Assembly (NCBI GenBank): GCA_021779635.1
Contig: JAJYAH010000057.1
Coordinates: 1 to 16,931, forward strand
Direction of reading: 5' to 3'
DNA: 16,931 nt
Source of the DNA: Pseudomonadota bacterium
GTDB taxonomy: Bacteria; Pseudomonadota; Alphaproteobacteria; Rhizobiales; Xanthobacteraceae
Part shown: in pieces, positions 7,027 to 14,399 of the stretch
How the letters are laid out: every line of letters begins with the position of its first letter
How positions within the stretch are numbered: the first letter of the stretch is position 1
Made by a program: the position numbers and the translations under genes
The notes under the pieces: generated by a model
Databases searched by the model: none
What the model was told of the DNA's origin: nothing
The model's input: only the letters and a program-made list of their open reading frames with translations

Positions 7027-8192
7027 TGGCCGACGTCGATAAACCGCTTGCAGGCGTCACCGTGGTCGAACTTGGCCACAGCGTGGCCGCGCCCTATGCG
7101 GGTCTCATTCTGGCCGATCTCGGTGCGCGCGTGATCAAGGTCGAAAACCCCAAGAGCGGTGACTATGCACGTGGCTGGGGTCCGCCGTTCTGGAATGAGA
7201 CGGCAAGTGTCTTCCACAGCCTCAATCGCGGCAAGGAGGGCGTCACCGTCGATTTCGGCGCACCGGACGACCGCGAAAATTTGAAGTCGCTGATTCTGGA
7301 CGACGCCGATGCCGTCGTCCAGAACCTGCGGCCCGGAATCCTGGAAAAATTCGGACTCACGGCCGACGCGCTGCGCGCCGAGAAGCCTTCGCTGATCTGG
7401 TGCGACATCGGCGCCTTTGGCGCTACGGGGCCGCTCGCCAGCAAACCGGGCTACGATCCGCTCGCCCAGGCCAGCACGGGCATCATGAGTGTGACCGGCG
7501 AAGGCGGCCGCCCGCCCGTGCGCGTCGGGGTTTCCCTGGTCGACATGGGTTCCGGCATGTGGGCCGTGATTGGCATGCTCGCCGCCTTGGTCGCGCGCAA
7601 CAAGGGTGGTCAGGGACGCCGCGTCGCGACCTCGCTTTACGAGACGGGGCTCGCATGGATGACGGTGCCGCTGGCCGGCTATGCGGCATCGGGTGAAGTA
7701 CGCCAGCCCTACGGCTCGGGTACTGCGGAAATCGCGCCCTATCAGGCCTTCGAGGCTTCCGATGGCTGGCTGATGATCGCCGCCGGCAACGACAATCTGT
7801 TCCGTAAGCTGTGCCTCGCGCTGAGCCTCGAGGCGCTTGCTTCCGATCCCGACTTCGCAACCAATGCGGCCCGGGTCGTCAACCGCGAGCGGCTGATTCC
7901 GCAAATCGAAGCGGCGGTGCGCCGCTATTCGGCCGATGCCCTCGGCAGGATTCTCGACGAGGCGGGCGTTCCCAATGCGCCGCTACTCACCACCGATCAG
8001 GTCGCACGGCATCCCCAAACCCAGGCGCTCGATATGACGGTGCGGTGTGCGGACGACGATATCGAACTCGTCGGCATACCGCTCGCCTTCGACGGCACGC
8101 GGCCCCGCGCTCGGACGGCTGCGCCGGCGCTGGGTCAGCACAATGCCATCCTTCGAACACCCGCCAGCAAGGGGACGACTAATGCAAAGTGA
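7026..8192 (+). CDS. Class III (CaiB/BaiF) CoA-transferase
   Basis: Probably moves CoA from a donor acyl-CoA to the pathway acid, activating it for beta-oxidation-type steps. It has 388 residues. The N-terminus has the family pattern V-V-E-L-G-H-S-V-A-A-P-Y-A-G-L-I-L-A-D-L, followed by G-A-R-V-I-K-V-E-N-P. N-R-G-K-E-G-V-T-V-D-F follows, then P-G-Y-D-P-L-A-Q-A-S-T-G. The expected catalytic Asp is D173 in V-D-M-G-S-G-M, close to Asp169 of formyl-CoA transferase. ATG 7026 gives a TGATG overlap with the SDR gene; the upstream open frame is a shadow. The last 11 nt overlap the enoyl-CoA hydratase gene. Specificity is unknown; relatives use formyl-CoA, carnitine, itaconate, mesaconate, succinate and aromatic acids. 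Confidence 0.92.
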   Translation: MADVDKPLAGVTVVELGHSVAAPYAGLILADLGARVIKVENPKSGDYARGWGPPFWNETASVFHSLNRGKEGVTVDFGAPDDRENLKSLILDDADAVVQNLRPGILEKFGLTADALRAEKPSLIWCDIGAFGATGPLASKPGYDPLAQASTGIMSVTGEGGRPPVRVGVSLVDMGSGMWAVIGMLAALVARNKGGQGRRVATSLYETGLAWMTVPLAGYAASGEVRQPYGSGTAEIAPYQAFEASDGWLMIAAGNDNLFRKLCLALSLEALASDPDFATNAARVVNRERLIPQIEAAVRRYSADALGRILDEAGVPNAPLLTTDQVARHPQTQALDMTVRCADDDIELVGIPLAFDGTRPRARTAAPALGQHNAILRTPASKGTTNAK

Positions 8193-8976
8193 TTTCCAGA
8201 CGATCAACGTCGAACGGCGTGACGGCGACATCCTGCTGGTCACCCTGAACCGGCCGGAGGCGTCCAATGCCATGAACACCCAGATGGGCCTCGATCTGGT
8301 GGAACTCTTTGAGGGCTTCTCGACCGACATCAAAGGCCTTCGGGCGGTGATTCTGACCGGGCAAGGCGACAAGGCCTTTTGCGCCGGTGGCGATCTGAAG
8401 CAGCGTAACGGCATGACCGATGACGCCTGGCAAGCCCAGCATCTCGTCTTCGAGCGCATGCTGCGTGCTATCCTGGGCTGCCCGATCCCGGTGATCGGAG
8501 CGATTAATGGCGCGGCTTACGGCGGCGGCTGCGAGATCGCAGCGGCGCTCGACTTCGTCTACGCTTCGACCAATGCCCGCTTCGCATTGACCGAAGTGAC
8601 CCTCGGCATCATGCCGGGCGGTGGCGGCACGCAGAATCTGGCGCGCGCGGTCGGTGAACGCCGCGCCAAGGAGCTGATCCTTTCCGGTCTGCCATTCTCG
8701 GCCGTCGAGGCCGAACAATGGGGATTGGTCAATCGGGTGCTGCCGCCCGGGGAATTGTTGGAGGCGGCGTTCGCCATCGCCCGTCGTATTGCCGCTAACG
8801 GCCCGATCTCGGTGCGCCAGGCCAAGCAGGCGATCCATCGCGGCCTGCAGATGTCGCTGGCGGATGGTCTTGTCTTCGAGATCGAAGCCTACAACCGGCT
8901 GGTTCCGACGGCAGACCGCCGCGAAGGCGTACGCGCCTTCAACGAGCGCCGCAAACCGAACTTTCAGGGCAAATAG
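8182..8976 (+). CDS. Enoyl-CoA hydratase/isomerase (crotonase family)
   Basis: Likely hydrates the 2-enoyl-CoA made by the acyl-CoA dehydrogenase to a 3-hydroxyacyl-CoA. It has 264 residues, the usual crotonase length. The oxyanion-hole region is K-A-F-C-A-G-G-D-L. The two acid/base Glu of true hydratases are both present: E118 in G-G-G-C-E-I and E138 in L-T-E-V-T-L-G, spaced 20 residues apart as in rat Glu144/Glu164. P-G-G-G-G-T-Q follows. I chose ATG 8182 because AAGGGG at 8169-8174 precedes it and crotonase homology begins there; the longer frame from 8047 lies inside the CoA-transferase gene. With the lyase next door, a role like 3-methylglutaconyl-CoA or itaconyl-CoA hydratase is plausible. 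Confidence 0.9.
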   Translation: MQSDFQTINVERRDGDILLVTLNRPEASNAMNTQMGLDLVELFEGFSTDIKGLRAVILTGQGDKAFCAGGDLKQRNGMTDDAWQAQHLVFERMLRAILGCPIPVIGAINGAAYGGGCEIAAALDFVYASTNARFALTEVTLGIMPGGGGTQNLARAVGERRAKELILSGLPFSAVEAEQWGLVNRVLPPGELLEAAFAIARRIAANGPISVRQAKQAIHRGLQMSLADGLVFEIEAYNRLVPTADRREGVRAFNERRKPNFQGK

Positions 8977-8990
8977 AGGAGAGCCGCCAG

Positions 8991-9926
8991 ATGCGCGAGA
9001 AAGCTCATGTTCGCGAAGTCGGACCCAGGGACGGCATTCAGATGGTCAAGACCATCCTGCCGAGCGCGCGCAAGCTCGCATGGTGCCGGGGGGCGCTGGA
9101 AGCCGGGATTCGTGAAATCGAGGTAACCTCATTCGTGCCGGCCAAGGTCATCGCGCAATTTGCCGACGCCGAGGAGGTGGCCCGGGGGGCGCTGGCGATG
9201 CGAGGCTTGCGGCCGTCGGTTCTCGTCCCGAATCTGAAGGGCGCGGAGCGGGCTTTTGCGCTCGGCGTGCCGATGGTCAACTACGTGCTGTCGGCGAGCG
9301 AGGAGCATAATCAAGCGAACGTTCGTCGCAGTACCGAGGATTCCCTGCTGGATTTTGCGCGCATCGCCGCGGCGCGGGACCAGCGTCCCGGGACACGGAT
9401 CGGACTCGGTGCGGGAATCGCGACCGCCTTCGGCTGCACCATCTCGGGCGCGGTATCGGAAGCGCGGGTGGTCGAGATCGCCGTGCGGCTCGCCAAGATG
9501 GGGGCTGACGAAATCATCATTGCCGATACCGTCGGCTATGGCGATCCGGGCCAGGTTCGCCGGCTGATGGGCGCGGTGATCGCTGCCGTTCGTCCGCTGC
9601 CGGTCGCCTGCCATTTTCACGACACGCGGGGTCTTGGCCTGGCCAACGTGACGGCCGCGCTGGAAGCGGGCGTGCGCGCGTTCGACGCTTCGCTCGCCGG
9701 ACTCGGCGGATGTCCGTTCGCGCCGGGCGCCACCGGGAATATCGACACCGAAGACACGGTCTTCCTGCTGGAGCAGCTCGGCTTCGACACCGGCGCCGAT
9801 GTTGAAATGCTGGTAGCCCTGCGACGGGAAGTGGAGGCCTGGTTGCCGGGCGAGCGATTCTCCGGCGCGATCGCCCGCGCCGGGCTGCCAAAAACGTACC
9901 GCGTGTCGGCCAGCGCCGCCGCCTGA
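8991..9926 (+). CDS. HMG-CoA lyase-like enzyme (HMGL/DRE-TIM family)
   Basis: Predicted metal-dependent lyase that cleaves a 3-hydroxy-3-alkyl acyl-CoA into a shorter acyl-CoA and a keto acid or ketone. It has 311 residues, matching bacterial HMG-CoA lyases. All key elements are present: V-G-P-R-D-G at 10-15 with Arg13 and metal ligand Asp14; H-F-H-D at 208-211 (metal ligands); the loop G-L-G-G-C-P-F with catalytic Cys241; and G-A-T-G-N-I-D-T-E-D. GAGGAGA precedes ATG 8991, 14 nt after the hydratase gene. The substrate need not be HMG-CoA itself; citramalyl-type or longer tertiary alcohol CoA esters are possible. Retention of the Cys loop argues for a lyase rather than an isopropylmalate-synthase-like condensing enzyme. 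Confidence 0.9.
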   Translation: MREKAHVREVGPRDGIQMVKTILPSARKLAWCRGALEAGIREIEVTSFVPAKVIAQFADAEEVARGALAMRGLRPSVLVPNLKGAERAFALGVPMVNYVLSASEEHNQANVRRSTEDSLLDFARIAAARDQRPGTRIGLGAGIATAFGCTISGAVSEARVVEIAVRLAKMGADEIIIADTVGYGDPGQVRRLMGAVIAAVRPLPVACHFHDTRGLGLANVTAALEAGVRAFDASLAGLGGCPFAPGATGNIDTEDTVFLLEQLGFDTGADVEMLVALRREVEAWLPGERFSGAIARAGLPKTYRVSASAAA

Positions 9927-9937
9927 AAGGATGTGAC

Positions 9938-11140
9938 ATGAATTATCACGACACCGTTCAAACGGCTGACATGGAAGTCACCGTTGCCTTGGGCGAGGAT
10001 TTTCCCGAACTGCGCAATACCGTGCGGCAGATCTGCAAGGGCTTTCCCGGCGAATACTGGAGGAAGCTCGATGACCGCAGCGGTTATCCGACCGAGTTCG
10101 TCGCCGCGCTGACGGAAGCGGGGTTCCTCGGCGCGCTCATTCCGGAAGAATACGGTGGCTCAGGCCTGCCGCTCCGCGCGGCGGCAGTTATCCTGGAAGA
10201 GATCAACGCCAATGGCTGCAGCGCCAGTCCTGCGCATGCGCAGATGTACATCATGGGCACGGTGCTGCGGCACGGCACTGAGAAGCAGAAGCGCAGCTAT
10301 CTTCCGGAAATCGCCGCGGGAAGGCTGCGGCTCCAGGCCTTTGGGGTGACGGAGCCCAACACCGGTTCCGACACCACCCAGCTCAAGACCCGCGCGGAGC
10401 GTCAGGGCGATGTCTATGTCGTCAACGGCCAGAAGATCTGGACATCGCGTGCGCTGCACTCCGATCTCATGTTGCTGCTGGCGCGCACGACGCCGCTCGA
10501 CCAGGTCAAGCGGCGCACGGACGGGCTGTCCGTCTTCCTCGTCGACTTGCGCGAGGCCAAGGGCAACGGCGTTGAGATTCGCCCGATCAAGGCGATGATT
10601 AACCACAACACCACGGAGGTATTCATCGAGAATTTGAAAGTGCCGGTGGAGAACCTGATCGGCGAGGAAGGGCAGGGCTTTCGCTACATCCTCGATGGCA
10701 TGAACGCCGAGCGCATCCTCGTCGCCTCCGAATGCGTGGGCGATGGGCGCTGGCTTCTCAACAAGGGTGTCGCCTATGCCAATGAGCGACGCGTGTTCGG
10801 CCGACCGATCGGTCAGAACCAGGGCGTCCAGTTTCCGTTGGCACGCGCCTATGGCGAACTCGAAGCGGCCGACATGATGTGCCGGCGCGCCGCGGCGCTG
10901 TTCCAGGCCGGGCGCCCCTGCGGCGCGGACGCCAACATCGCCAAGCTGCTCGCCTCCGAGGCGACCTGGAAGGCAGCGGACGCGGCTTTCCAGACCCACG
11001 GCGGCTTTGCCTTTGCGCAGGAGTACGATGTTGAGCGCAAGTGGCGCGAGGTGCGGCTTTATCAGACGGCTCCGATTTCGACCAACATGGTGCTCGCTTA
11101 CGTGGCGCAGCACGTGCTCGGTCTTCCACGTTCCTATTGA
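9938..11140 (+). CDS. Acyl-CoA dehydrogenase (isovaleryl-type catalytic Glu position)
   Basis: FAD-dependent acyl-CoA dehydrogenase forming the 2-enoyl-CoA, 400 residues. The FAD/substrate region reads F-G-V-T-E-P-N-T-G-S-D-T, followed by N-G-Q-K-I-W-T-S. The C-terminal H-G-G-F-A-F helix region is intact. The short/medium-chain catalytic Glu (Glu376 of MCAD) is absent: the aligned site is about P379 in Q-T-A-P-I-S-T. A Glu is present at E258 in N-A-E-R-I-L-V, aligned with Glu254 of isovaleryl-CoA dehydrogenase (D-L-E-R-L-V). A branched acyl-CoA substrate would fit. AAAGGA precedes ATG 9938; a later in-frame ATG at 9971 is less likely. It lies 11 nt after the lyase gene and would pass electrons to ETF, which is not encoded here. 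Confidence 0.92.
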   Translation: MNYHDTVQTADMEVTVALGEDFPELRNTVRQICKGFPGEYWRKLDDRSGYPTEFVAALTEAGFLGALIPEEYGGSGLPLRAAAVILEEINANGCSASPAHAQMYIMGTVLRHGTEKQKRSYLPEIAAGRLRLQAFGVTEPNTGSDTTQLKTRAERQGDVYVVNGQKIWTSRALHSDLMLLLARTTPLDQVKRRTDGLSVFLVDLREAKGNGVEIRPIKAMINHNTTEVFIENLKVPVENLIGEEGQGFRYILDGMNAERILVASECVGDGRWLLNKGVAYANERRVFGRPIGQNQGVQFPLARAYGELEAADMMCRRAAALFQAGRPCGADANIAKLLASEATWKAADAAFQTHGGFAFAQEYDVERKWREVRLYQTAPISTNMVLAYVAQHVLGLPRSY

Positions 11141-11150
11141 GGAGGCGACC

Positions 11151-12524
11151 ATGCTGGATATCACCCGTCAAACCGCGAATTTCGTCGCACGCCTTAGGCC
11201 GGCCGACCTGCCCGACAGATGCCGGGAAGCAGCGCGCATCGGTATCGTCGACTGCGTCGGTGTCATGATCGCCGGCGCCGCAGAACAACCGGTACGAATT
11301 GTGTCGGCCATGGTGGCCGCCTCCACCCAGAACGACGGCGCGCCGGAGGTTCCGTCGGGCCGAAATCTCGCGGCATCGGATGCGGCGCTTGTCAACGGCG
11401 TCGCGGCGCATGTGCTTGACTATGATGATGTGGCGCTCGCGGGTCATCCGAGCGCGGTGCTGGTCCCAGCCATTCTGGCCGAGGGCTGGTCGCTCGATTC
11501 CAGCGGTACCGACGTGCTCGCGGCCTATGCCGCGGGCTACGAAGTATGGGCGCAAGTCGCAGCCCTCGAACCCGGTCACTTCCACGAGCGTGGCTTTCAT
11601 CCGACGGCGGTGATGGGAGCGCTGGCCACCGCTGCCGCCTGCGCCCGGTTACGCAAGCTCGATTCGACCAGGACGGCGCATGCCATCGCTATTGCCGCTT
11701 CGCTCGCTTCGGGACTGGTCGCCAATTTCGGCACCATGACCAAATCGCTGCATGCCGGCCGCACCGCCCAGTCGGGCGTACTTGCCGCACGCCTCGCCGA
11801 TCAGGGATTTACCGCTTCGCTCGACGTGCTCGAGCATCAAACCGGTTTCCTGCGCGCCCATTCGCCTTCCGGTACGCCGAATATCGATCACGGAACGATC
11901 GACATCGGCAAGAACTGGCGGCTCGCAGACCTTGGCATCAACGTCAAGCGCTATCCGACTTGCTATGCCACCCACCGCTCGATCGACGCGATGCTTGGGC
12001 TGGTGAATGAGCACAAGCTGAAACCCGACGATATCAAGGAAATCCGGGTCCACACCGGCGTCACGCAGAAGCTGATGCTGCGCAACACCAATCCGCAGAC
12101 CGGTCTCGAGGCGAAATTCAGCATGGAATTCGCGATGGCAGCCGCGCTGATCGCCGGACGCGTCGGGCTTGCCGAACTCACCGACGAGTTTGTCTCGCGG
12201 CCGGAAGTCGGCGCCACCTTTGCAAAGGTTCGCTGCACGACGACAGATGAAGTCATGCCCGGGGATCAACCGTTTGCCCCGACCGATCGGGTAAGCGTCG
12301 TGCTTGCGTCCGGTCAGGTGCTGGAGCACGCGCCGGTCGTTCACGCCAAAGGCAGTTGGCAGCAGCCGCTGTCGCGGGACGAACTGAAAGACAAGTTCAT
12401 GGATTGTGCAACGCGGGTTTTCAAGCGTGCGCAGGCTGCGACGCTGTTCGACCAGCTCTGGAATCTGGAGGAACTCGGCTCGATCCGTTCGCTCCGCCTG
12501 ACTATTGATCGGATCGACGCATGA
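11151..12524 (+). CDS. MmgE/PrpD family protein 2 (canonical motifs)
   Basis: Second MmgE/PrpD protein of the operon, 457 residues. Unlike the first, it keeps standard landmarks: H-V-L-D-Y-D-D (87-93) followed by G-H-P-S, then F-G-T-M-T-K-S-L-H-A-G, and K-R-Y-P-T-C-Y-A-T-H (266-275) leading into S-I-D-A. The family dehydrates, decarboxylates or epimerises di- and tricarboxylates (methylcitrate dehydratase, cis-aconitate decarboxylase, iminodisuccinate epimerase). ATG 11151 has GAGGAGG immediately upstream and fits the family start; the longer open frame lies inside the acyl-CoA dehydrogenase gene. It ends in an ATGA overlap with the racemase-like gene, a coupling that hints at successive or joint action. 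Its substrate cannot be assigned. Confidence 0.88.
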   Translation: MLDITRQTANFVARLRPADLPDRCREAARIGIVDCVGVMIAGAAEQPVRIVSAMVAASTQNDGAPEVPSGRNLAASDAALVNGVAAHVLDYDDVALAGHPSAVLVPAILAEGWSLDSSGTDVLAAYAAGYEVWAQVAALEPGHFHERGFHPTAVMGALATAAACARLRKLDSTRTAHAIAIAASLASGLVANFGTMTKSLHAGRTAQSGVLAARLADQGFTASLDVLEHQTGFLRAHSPSGTPNIDHGTIDIGKNWRLADLGINVKRYPTCYATHRSIDAMLGLVNEHKLKPDDIKEIRVHTGVTQKLMLRNTNPQTGLEAKFSMEFAMAAALIAGRVGLAELTDEFVSRPEVGATFAKVRCTTTDEVMPGDQPFAPTDRVSVVLASGQVLEHAPVVHAKGSWQQPLSRDELKDKFMDCATRVFKRAQAATLFDQLWNLEELGSIRSLRLTIDRIDA

Positions 12525-13345
12525 CGGGAGCAGCTCCGAACAAGGGATCGGCGTTTCGAATCTGGCATCAATCGGTCAACGAGCTCGATCACCTGGACGT
12601 CTACAAGCGTGCGCTTGAGGCACATGCGGCGGAGATCCTCGACGGAGACGCCGAGGTCGTCGTCCACGGGCTTCCGGCCGGGTCGTATGGCGGCGCCTCG
12701 GCGACTGCGGTGCTGGGCAACGCGTTTGCCTATCACCGGACGCTCGATCGGGTCATCGACTATGCAATAACGGCCGAGCGGCAGGGCTACGATGCCTTCG
12801 TCATCGGTTCGTTCAGCGAGCCGTTCCTGCGCGAGATCCGCTCCGCCGTCGACATCCCCGTCGCCTCGCTCACCGAAAGCGGGCTTCTGGTCGGCTGTTC
12901 GCTCGGCAGCTATGTGGCGCTGGTTTCCAACGCTCCGGCGGTGCAATGGATGACGAAAGTTGCGGTCGACAAGCACAAACTTGCCGCCCGCGTGCTTGAG
13001 GTCGCGGCAATGGATCCGCCGCTCGACGAACCAGCGCTGGCGCGCGCTTACGCCGATCCGGCCCCCGTCATCGCCAATTTCGCCGCCGTGGCCGAGCGCC
13101 TGGTGGCGCGCGGTGCCGACGCGATCATTCCGGCCGAAGGTGTTTTGGCCGAACTCCTTGTCCGCCATGGGGTCCGCGAGATCGCCGGCGCACCCGTGAT
13201 GGATGTTTTTGCCGTCACTTGGGCCTATGCGCTGATGCAGATCAGGCTGTGGTCCAAGGCGGGACTACGCGTCGGCCGGAGCTGGCACCACCGACGCGAC
13301 GATCCTGCCGTGGTTGCCAGGTTTTGGAAAGAGGATGCGCGATGA
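12521..13345 (+). CDS. Asp/Glu/hydantoin racemase-like protein without the catalytic cysteines
   Basis: Resembles the Asp/Glu/hydantoin racemase superfamily, 274 residues. The N-terminal strand leads to H-Q-S-V-N-E; a middle segment Y-D-A-F-V-I-G-S-F-S-E-P corresponds to the family D-A-x-x-I-G-C-F-x-D-P; and A-D-A-I-I-P-A-E-G-V corresponds to the second A-x-x-I-x-x-G-C-A region. Both catalytic Cys positions appear substituted, the first by S97 and the second by about E206. The only Cys is in a V-G-C-S-L-G segment. Cofactor-independent two-Cys racemisation is therefore unlikely. It may be a lyase, hydrolase, decarboxylase-like or binding protein. ATG 12521 overlaps the PrpD-2 stop (ATGA), and its own stop overlaps the MBL start (ATGA). 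The family call is good; the function is unknown. Confidence 0.72.
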   Translation: MTGAAPNKGSAFRIWHQSVNELDHLDVYKRALEAHAAEILDGDAEVVVHGLPAGSYGGASATAVLGNAFAYHRTLDRVIDYAITAERQGYDAFVIGSFSEPFLREIRSAVDIPVASLTESGLLVGCSLGSYVALVSNAPAVQWMTKVAVDKHKLAARVLEVAAMDPPLDEPALARAYADPAPVIANFAAVAERLVARGADAIIPAEGVLAELLVRHGVREIAGAPVMDVFAVTWAYALMQIRLWSKAGLRVGRSWHHRRDDPAVVARFWKEDAR

Positions 13346-14229
13346 GCAGTTTGCCCCTGACGCAGGTCGCCGGCGTCTATCATCGCAGGCTTGGCGATGT
13401 AGTGGTCTCCGGTCTCAGCGACGGTTACGTCGACATGGGATACGCGATCTTTCGCAACATCCCTGAAGAAGAAACCAAAGCCATCCTCGCGCGCGATCAC
13501 CGGACGTCACCGCCGCGCATCTCGGTCAACGCGTTCGTCCTGCGCATGGGCCGCCGGACCTACCTGATTGACTGCGGCTCCGCCGACCTGATGGGCCCGA
13601 CCTGCGGCCGTCTGCCTGCAAATCTTGCCGCCGCCGGAATCGATGCGGCTTCAATCGACGGGGTGCTGTTGACCCACGTTCATCCCGATCACTCCAACGG
13701 CCTGACCGACGCTGCGACCGGAACGCGCCTGTTTCCCAACGCCGAAGTCGTCGTCCATGAGAACGAGATCAATCACTGGTTCAACGACGAAGCGATGGCC
13801 CGGGCGGCCGAGCGGCCAAGACGGCGTTATTTCGAGGCCGGACGTACGCAGCTCTCGCCTTACATGGCCGCCGACCGCGTGCGTACCTTCAAGAAAGGCG
13901 AAGTGCTGCCCGGTGTGACCGCCATTCCGATTCCCGGTCATACGCCTGGCCATACCGCTTACGTTATCTCCTCTGCAGGCCACTCGATGGTCGTCTGGGG
14001 CGATACGGTGCACGTACCCGAGATCCAGGTCGCGCGCCCCGAAGTGACGATGGAGTTCGACGCCGACCCCGAAGCCGCCGCCGTCGCGCGGCAAATGATA
14101 TTCGATATGGTCGTCGCCGACGACATGCTGGTCGCCGGCATGCATTTGCATTTTCCGGGCTTCGGCCATATGCGCCGCGAGGCTGCCCGATACAGCCTGG
14201 TGGCCGAGCAATGGTCGTTCGAGATATGA
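13342..14229 (+). CDS. Metallo-beta-lactamase-fold hydrolase
   Basis: MBL-fold metallohydrolase, 295 residues, no signal peptide seen, probably cytoplasmic. The metal motif H-V-H-P-D-H is at 112-117. Further ligands are His200 in P-G-H-T-P-G-H, Asp221 in W-G-D-T, and a C-terminal His at 268 or 270 in G-M-H-L-H-F-P. This arrangement is typical of the lactonase/hydrolase group that includes AHL lactonases of the AttM/AiiA kind. In this operon it could open a lactone, cleave a thioester or hydrolyse an ester to feed the pathway. A quorum-quenching role is possible but less suited to the context. ATG 13342 overlaps the previous stop as ATGA. It is the last gene of the tight operon. Confidence 0.88.
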   Translation: MSSLPLTQVAGVYHRRLGDVVVSGLSDGYVDMGYAIFRNIPEEETKAILARDHRTSPPRISVNAFVLRMGRRTYLIDCGSADLMGPTCGRLPANLAAAGIDAASIDGVLLTHVHPDHSNGLTDAATGTRLFPNAEVVVHENEINHWFNDEAMARAAERPRRRYFEAGRTQLSPYMAADRVRTFKKGEVLPGVTAIPIPGHTPGHTAYVISSAGHSMVVWGDTVHVPEIQVARPEVTMEFDADPEAAAVARQMIFDMVVADDMLVAGMHLHFPGFGHMRREAARYSLVAEQWSFEI

Positions 14230-14399
14230 ACAGCGATCTCTCCGACGTGGACGACATCCGGTTGGTCCCCAGGGCGTGCTATTTGGAGAACGGTCGCGAA
14301 TTGCACAATTCATTTGCCCGCAGCTGGTGGATTGGCCTCCCGCGCAATTCACTTCGGCATATCATGGGTTAGATAGAGTTTGCAGGTCCGGTAGTGACG
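14230..14399. other. Intergenic region before the regulator gene
   Basis: This is the only sizeable gap between 255 and 15446. It contains an inverted repeat GAATTG-CA-CAATTC (14298-14311) and a second CAATTCA (14345-14351), which repeats the CAATTCA at 14306-14312 with a 39-nt offset, close to a whole number of helical turns. These may be part of a separate promoter or operator for the regulator. I see no clear Rho-independent terminator for the operon and no copy of the 117-130 palindrome. No convincing coding sequence is present. Confidence 0.4.

Noticed and set aside
6507..7904. A 465-residue - strand open frame opposite the SDR and CoA-transferase genes
   Set aside because: Long, but with no family motifs; it spans two genes with strong catalytic or fold motifs on the + strand.
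9316..9325. CGAACGTTCG palindrome inside the lyase gene, partly like the upstream operator
   Set aside because: Only 10 bp, different flanks, located within coding sequence; likely chance in GC-rich DNA.
13342..14229. Reading the MBL-fold gene as a dedicated quorum-quenching lactonase
   Set aside because: The metal motifs are shared by many MBL hydrolases, and the operon context is catabolic with no quorum-sensing genes.
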